In this document: piece after piece, positions 60,094 through 64,000 of the stretch
How positions within the stretch are numbered: the stretch's first letter is position 1
Layout of the letters: each line of letters begins with the position of its first letter
Source of the DNA: Amycolatopsis sp. AA4
GTDB taxonomy: Bacteria > Actinomycetota > Actinomycetes > Mycobacteriales > Pseudonocardiaceae
Direction: 5' to 3'
Length of the DNA stretch: 64,000 nt
NCBI RefSeq assembly: GCF_002796545.1
Contig: NZ_CP024895.1
Span: 1 to 64,000, forward strand
Program-made: the position numbers and the translations under genes
The notes under the pieces: model-generated
Database searches by the model: none
What the model was told of the DNA's origin: nothing
The model's input: the letters and a program-made list of their open reading frames with translations, nothing else

Positions 60094-62781
60094 ATGGTCG
60101 GCGTGCTTTACGACGCCTTTTGCGCGGCGGATCCGACGTTTTACGACTCTCCGCGGCGCATTGCGGCGGAGAAAGTGAGCCTCGACGGAACCGCGGATTT
60201 CTCGGTGTCAGCGCGCGCGGTGCCGGACGGCTGGCTCCGCGAGGTCGGCGACGAATGGGTGATGCTGTCGCCGCGGGCCGCGGCGATTCCCGGCCAGGGA
60301 TGGAAAATCCATGTGTCCGCGTGCCTGGACAACGCCGACACCGTCCTGGACGCGGTCTGGGACTACTGCGTGGAGCGGTCGGTGCCGTTCAAGTATCTGA
60401 CCGGGCGTGCGGCGTTGTTCATGCGGAACGTCAAGTACGCCGACCGCGGGGGCAGCGGCAAATTCGCGACCCTCTACCCGGCCGGCGAACTCCAACTGCG
60501 GGCAGTGCTGGAAGAATTGGACGCGGTGATCGGCGGCGAACCCGGTCCGTACGTCCTGAGCGATCTGCGGTGGAACCAAGGGCCGCTGTACGTGCGCTAC
60601 GGCGGATTCGCCAGACGATTCCTCGAGACTCCCGACGGCGGACGCGAACCGGCGATCGAGGCCCCGGACGGCACGCTCGTGCCCGACCGCCGTGCCCCGG
60701 CGTTCACCGTGCCCGAGTGGGTGGAGATCCCCGAGTTCCTGCGACCGGCCCTGGCGGCACGGGACACGGCCGCGTTCGACCGCACACCGTACGCGCCGGA
60801 GCAGGCGCTGCATTTCTCCAACGGCGGCGGCGTCTACCTCGCCCGCGACACCCGCAGCGGCGACCGGGTCGTGCTGAAGGAAGCCCGCCCGCACGCAGGC
60901 CTGGCACCGGACCGCTCGGACGCCGTCGCTCGGCTGCGCCGGGAACGCGACATCCTCCGGACGCTGAGCGGACTGCCCGGCGTGCCGCGCTGCCTGGACT
61001 ACTTCTCGGTCGCCGAGCACGAGTTCCTGGTCGAGGAGTTCGTCGACGGCCAGCCGTTGAGCACCGCGTTCAAAACCCGCAACCCGTTGATCGCGGACGA
61101 GCTGACCCCGGACCGCGCACAGGAGTACACCGTGTGGGCGGTCGCGATCTGCGACGCGGTCGAGGCCGCCATCGCCGCGATCCACCGCCGCGGCATCGTG
61201 GTCGGCGACCTGCACCCGTTCAACATCCTCGTCACCGACGACGGCACGGTCCGGCTGATCGACTTCGAGGTCTCCGCCCCGGCAGCGGAGAACCGGCGGC
61301 CGAGCATGGGCAACCCCGGCTTCGCGCCGCGCGAGCCCCGGCGCGGAACCGCCGTCGACGACTACGCCCTCGCCTGCCTGCGGCTGTTCCTGTTCCTGCC
61401 GCTCACCGCGCTCCTGCACCAGGACCCCGGCAAAGCCCGCACCCTCGCCGACCAGATCCGAGCCCGCTTCCCCGTCCCGCCGGGCTTCCTCGACCACGCC
61501 GTCGCCACCATCACCACCACGGGCGACCGGGCAGTGTCCGCGTCCGCAGGCGATGCAGCCGCAGCGGTCCCGCCGGACCCGGCTCGACGATGGGAGCAAC
61601 TGCACGGGTCGTGGCCGCGGCTGCGCCGGTCGCTCGCCGCGGCCGTCATCGCCAGTGCCACCCCCGGACGCGAGGACCGGCTCTACCCCGGCGACATCCA
61701 GCAATTCCTCACCCCCTCAGGCGGCCTCGGCATCGCCTACGGCGCAGCCGGGGTGCTCTACGCCCTGTCCGCCAGCGGCAGCCCCGTGCCCGCCGACCAC
61801 GAAGAATGGCTCCTGCGCCGCACGCAACGACTCGACCCCGGCACCGGTGCCGGGTTCTGCACCGGAACCCACGGCATCGCGTTCGCCCTCGACCGGCTCG
61901 GCCACCGCACCGCCGCGGCGAACCTCCTCGACCGCAGCGCCCCGCCGAACCCCCGCTCCGAGAACCTGAGCCTATTCGACGGCCTGTCGGGCATCGCGCT
62001 CAGCCTCGCCGACTACGCCGCCCGCAGCGGCGACGCATCCGCCCGCGAGGCCGCCACCCACATCGCGGCCGCGGTCGCGGGCCGCCTCGCCGACCCACTC
62101 GCCAGCCCGTCACGCCCGGGCCCGATCGGGCTCATGCACGGCGCCAGCGGACCCGCGCTGCTGTTCATCCGCATGTTCGAGCACACCGGCGACACCGGCT
62201 ACCTCGACCTCGCCGCCGCCGCCCTCGACCTCGACCTGCACGCCAGCCTCGAACCCGCGCCCGGGAGCTGGGCGCTGCGCACGCCGCGGCCACGCATGTA
62301 CCTCGCCGACGGCATCGCCGGAATCGCCCTCGTCCTCAACCGCTACCTCGCCCACCGCGCCGACGACCGCCTCACCGCCGCCGTCGCCGCCATCGCCCGG
62401 CCGCTGGGCTCCGGCTACCACTCCCACTCCGGCCTGTTCACCGGCCGCGCCGGCATGATCGCCGCCCTCGCCCGCGCCACGACCCCCGGCTCCGCTGGGG
62501 CCGTCGCCGACCAGACCCGTGCGCTGGGCTGGCACGCCCTCGACCGCGACGGAGAAATCGCCTTCCCCGGCGACTACCTCCTCCGCCTCTCCACCGACCT
62601 CGCCACCGGCACCGCCGGGATCCTGCTCGCACTCCACAGCACCTGGCACGCCGATGCCGCCGCGTTCCCTTTCCTCGAACCGGCAGCCCCGTGGAACGAC
62701 CCGCTGCCCGACGACTTCCGCGCCGACCGCGCACCGCGGCAGCACGGATACCCGAACCCCCGACCACAGGAAAGGAGGTGA
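60094..62781 (+). CDS. lanKC: Class III lanthipeptide synthetase (LanKC), 895 aa
   Basis: Three-domain LanKC. N-terminal lyase-like region (about 1-220; GWKIHVSACLDNADTVLDAV, VPFKYLTGRAALFMRNVKYA), protein-kinase domain (about 245-500; Lys262 in VVLKEARPHAG, catalytic loop VVGDLHPFNILV with Asp372, then LIDFEVSA), and cyclase (about 560-890; GFCTGTHGIAFALDR, GLMHGASGPALLFIRM, SHSGLFTGRAGMIAAL, TDLATGTAGILLAL). These enzymes phosphorylate Ser/Thr in the precursor, eliminate phosphate and form lanthionine or labionin rings. GAGGGGGAGGGGC before ATG 60094. The precursor gene follows in six bases. Confidence 0.95.
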   Translation: MVGVLYDAFCAADPTFYDSPRRIAAEKVSLDGTADFSVSARAVPDGWLREVGDEWVMLSPRAAAIPGQGWKIHVSACLDNADTVLDAVWDYCVERSVPFKYLTGRAALFMRNVKYADRGGSGKFATLYPAGELQLRAVLEELDAVIGGEPGPYVLSDLRWNQGPLYVRYGGFARRFLETPDGGREPAIEAPDGTLVPDRRAPAFTVPEWVEIPEFLRPALAARDTAAFDRTPYAPEQALHFSNGGGVYLARDTRSGDRVVLKEARPHAGLAPDRSDAVARLRRERDILRTLSGLPGVPRCLDYFSVAEHEFLVEEFVDGQPLSTAFKTRNPLIADELTPDRAQEYTVWAVAICDAVEAAIAAIHRRGIVVGDLHPFNILVTDDGTVRLIDFEVSAPAAENRRPSMGNPGFAPREPRRGTAVDDYALACLRLFLFLPLTALLHQDPGKARTLADQIRARFPVPPGFLDHAVATITTTGDRAVSASAGDAAAAVPPDPARRWEQLHGSWPRLRRSLAAAVIASATPGREDRLYPGDIQQFLTPSGGLGIAYGAAGVLYALSASGSPVPADHEEWLLRRTQRLDPGTGAGFCTGTHGIAFALDRLGHRTAAANLLDRSAPPNPRSENLSLFDGLSGIALSLADYAARSGDASAREAATHIAAAVAGRLADPLASPSRPGPIGLMHGASGPALLFIRMFEHTGDTGYLDLAAAALDLDLHASLEPAPGSWALRTPRPRMYLADGIAGIALVLNRYLAHRADDRLTAAVAAIARPLGSGYHSHSGLFTGRAGMIAALARATTPGSAGAVADQTRALGWHALDRDGEIAFPGDYLLRLSTDLATGTAGILLALHSTWHADAAAFPFLEPAAPWNDPLPDDFRADRAPRQHGYPNPRPQERR

Positions 62782-62786
62782 CCACC

Positions 62787-62912
62787 GTGAACCTCTACGA
62801 CCTGCAGACCCTGCCCCACGACCAGGACGACATGGCCGTGCAACAGGACGGCTCCTTCAGCAGCATCCTGATCTGCAACGACAGCACCTTCACCTGCGGC
62901 TGGTGCCACTAG
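62787..62912 (+). CDS. SapB/RamS-like class III lanthipeptide precursor, 41 aa
   Basis: GTG 62787 with AAAGGAGGTG overlapping the synthetase stop. The leader starts MNLYDLQTLPHDQDD, with the DLQxL motif of class III leaders. The core SFSSILICNDSTFTCGWCH has S-x2-S-x3-C (residues 23-30) and S-x2-T-x3-C (33-40), the labionin/lanthionine pattern. Its 19 residues align in spacing with the S-x2-S-x3-C-x2-S core of SapB (RamS/AmfS), a surfactant for aerial hyphae. Differences are an extra Cys at core position 15, a Trp and a C-terminal His. Too short for the usual frame listings, but position and motifs make it nearly certain. Confidence 0.9.
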   Translation: MNLYDLQTLPHDQDDMAVQQDGSFSSILICNDSTFTCGWCH

Positions 62913-63094
62913 AACACCCCGCTCTCGTGCTGATGGGCGAACCCGGCGGCGGGGAACAGCGCGCCCGCTGCGTCGCACCGGGCGCTGCCTGATCCTCGCC
63001 GCCCTCTGCCATCTCTGCATCACCGAACACCCGGCTCGAGCATCCCCTCGGCCGACCGTCGCTGATCAACTCGCGAACGACGGAGGAACACACA

Positions 63095-63541
63095 ATGCGA
63101 GCCTTCCTGAAACGAACAGCTGTGCTGGCGACCCTCGTAGCCGGGCTCTTGACGGCTTTCCTTGCGCCCGCCCGGGCCGCAGAACAGGCGCACGAATACA
63201 CCCCGCAGAACCCGGAATTCATCCACGACACGGACGGAGGCCGATTCGTCGGACGAGTCAGCTTCGACACACCGAACCTCACCTACGCATGGGGTGTCGG
63301 AATCGCGCCCCAGATCGTGTTAGGAATCGTCGGACCGGTGACCGAAAACACCGTCACGAGCTGCGAAGGAAAAGTAGTGGCCAGCTCGCACCATGTCGAG
63401 CCAGCTGATTACATCTTCCACGGCTCGAGCGTTGTCGACACAAACTGCCCGCAGTACACGCTCGACGGCACGCTGAATTTCATGTACCGCGGCGCCGTCG
63501 GCACGATCATCATCCACGACTCGTTCGTTGTTCGGCGGTAA
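63095..63541 (+). CDS. Secreted protein, 148 aa
   Basis: Signal peptide MRAFLKRTAVLATLVAGLLT with AxA cleavage near residue 29 (APARA-AEQ). The mature domain has beta segments (FVGRVSFDTPNLTYAWGVGI; GTLNFMYRGAVGTIIIHDSF) and two cysteines (VTSCEGKVV; TNCPQYT). GGAGGAA precedes the ATG. It is 180 bases downstream of the lanthipeptide precursor and could be in the same transcript. No family recognised. Confidence 0.7.
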   Translation: MRAFLKRTAVLATLVAGLLTAFLAPARAAEQAHEYTPQNPEFIHDTDGGRFVGRVSFDTPNLTYAWGVGIAPQIVLGIVGPVTENTVTSCEGKVVASSHHVEPADYIFHGSSVVDTNCPQYTLDGTLNFMYRGAVGTIIIHDSFVVRR

Positions 63542-63630
63542 GCTGCAGTTCCGGGCCGGTCATCGAGGAACATAGCTGGCGCGGCAGGCGCGCAGCTTCC
63601 GCGTCTGCCGCATCAGCGAGAGAGGCGGTC

Positions 63631-64000
63631 ATGCTTGTTGCCACCAAGGACGACACTGCGGAAAAAAGGGGTGATTTTGCGGCCAATTGTTGCCGTGACG
63701 TCCTTTCAGACCTCCTCGCACATGTTCGCGAGGAAGGCAGCGACCATTCCGCCACATTTATGGTGACGATAACGGACGCCCCGGAGGATCCGGCGTGGCT
63801 TCTCATCGCCTGCAGTGCAGAACCGCCTTGGGTGAACGGGTTCGGCATCGATGCGGAAGCCGACCCCGACCACGTCCTCATGGCCGTGGCCTCGGGGTTG
63901 CAGGACGCCGTCATCGACATGCTCCGCATCACAGTTCCGGCATGCCCAGGCCATCAGCACCCCCTGACTCCGGTGATGCGCGATTCGCCCAGGTGGGAAT
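63631..64000 (+). CDS. Partial hypothetical protein, open at the window edge
   Basis: ATG 63631 with GAGAGGCGG upstream. The frame stays open to the last base. It starts MLVATKDDTAEKRGDFAANC, has DAPEDPAWLLIACSAEPPWV, and ends with a Cys/His-rich VPACPGHQHPLTPVMRDSPR. This CPxHxHPL-like end may bind a metal. Function unknown; the C-terminus lies outside the window. Confidence 0.6.
   Translation, partial: MLVATKDDTAEKRGDFAANCCRDVLSDLLAHVREEGSDHSATFMVTITDAPEDPAWLLIACSAEPPWVNGFGIDAEADPDHVLMAVASGLQDAVIDMLRITVPACPGHQHPLTPVMRDSPRWE

Noticed and set aside
60078..62912. 944-aa plus-strand frame overlapping the LanKC gene
   Set aside because: Arg/Pro-rich shadow of the LanKC gene; only its last 41 codons, starting at GTG 62787, are a real gene (the precursor).

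Overview
This window is very GC-rich actinomycete chromosome. Almost every third codon position is G or C, and GTG starts and ATGA/GTGA start-stop overlaps are common. The gene content (a SARP regulator, a class III lanthipeptide locus resembling SapB, an SOS-boxed imuA'/imuB cassette, type VII-secretion effectors, many XRE regulators) fits a filamentous actinobacterium. My guess is Pseudonocardiaceae, for example Amycolatopsis-like, but this is an inference from style and gene content only. No rRNA, tRNA or CRISPR array was recognised.

Layout. 1-5.9 kb: small hypotheticals, a HIT-family hydrolase coupled to a nucleoside 2-deoxyribosyltransferase-like gene, a PIN-toxin/excisionase-like antitoxin module with a 15-bp hairpin between its genes, and an orphan Imm1-like immunity gene. 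6.5-13.9 kb: a HTH protein, a 50-bp perfect palindrome, three small secreted proteins, two coupled membrane-tethered HTH proteins with extracytoplasmic domains, and further small genes. 14-16.7 kb: a NUDIX/XRE operon divergent from a TauD-like dioxygenase across a small palindrome. 17.3-31.5 kb: the most striking locus, a tightly coupled plus-strand operon of 16 genes built on a 7-deazapurine (preQ0) core: a tandem QueD, QueE and QueC. It also carries an unusual set of nucleotide and sugar-phosphate enzymes: five P-loop kinase-like proteins (one an HPr-kinase-like protein, one fused to an APH-like domain), a 2-deoxyribosyltransferase, a ribulose-phosphate 3-epimerase, a TIM-barrel isomerase, a cupin, a HAD phosphatase, an IMPase and a nucleotidyltransferase. 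32.3-38.6 kb: a frameshifted secreted NucA/NucB-like nuclease and several hypotheticals. 38.5-47.9 kb: a large SARP/AfsR-type regulator, secreted proteins, an isolated MurG paralogue, and decayed genes (an OmpR-type regulator, an RmlB-type dehydratase). 48-51.3 kb: a four-gene minus-strand module of type VII-secretion type. 51.7-55.7 kb: decayed TnsA-like/Mu-type integrase genes, a LexA box, imuA' and imuB, with an antisense small membrane gene between them. 55.8-59.7 kb: broken genes (a sigma-factor fragment, a cold-shock-domain protein), a NUDIX gene, an ATP-dependent DNA ligase, and a LigD-polymerase fragment abutting a tyrosine-recombinase fragment. 60.1-62.9 kb: a class III lanthipeptide synthetase followed by an unlisted 41-aa precursor that matches the SapB/RamS layout residue for residue in spacing. 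The window ends inside an open reading frame.

How the genes may work together. The 17.3-31.5 kb operon looks like one pathway: preQ0-type base synthesis, pentose phosphate supply, glycosyl transfer, phosphorylation and nucleotidyl transfer. It has no GTP cyclohydrolase I, tRNA-guanine transglycosylase, DpdA or transporter within the window, so it does not read as queuosine or Dpd DNA modification. I consider it the best candidate for an undescribed system. The lanthipeptide pair is the second. Several regions (43.4, 46.3, 51.8-52.6, 55.8-57.5, 59.5 kb) hold truncated or frameshifted genes, which marks much of the rest as decaying accessory DNA.
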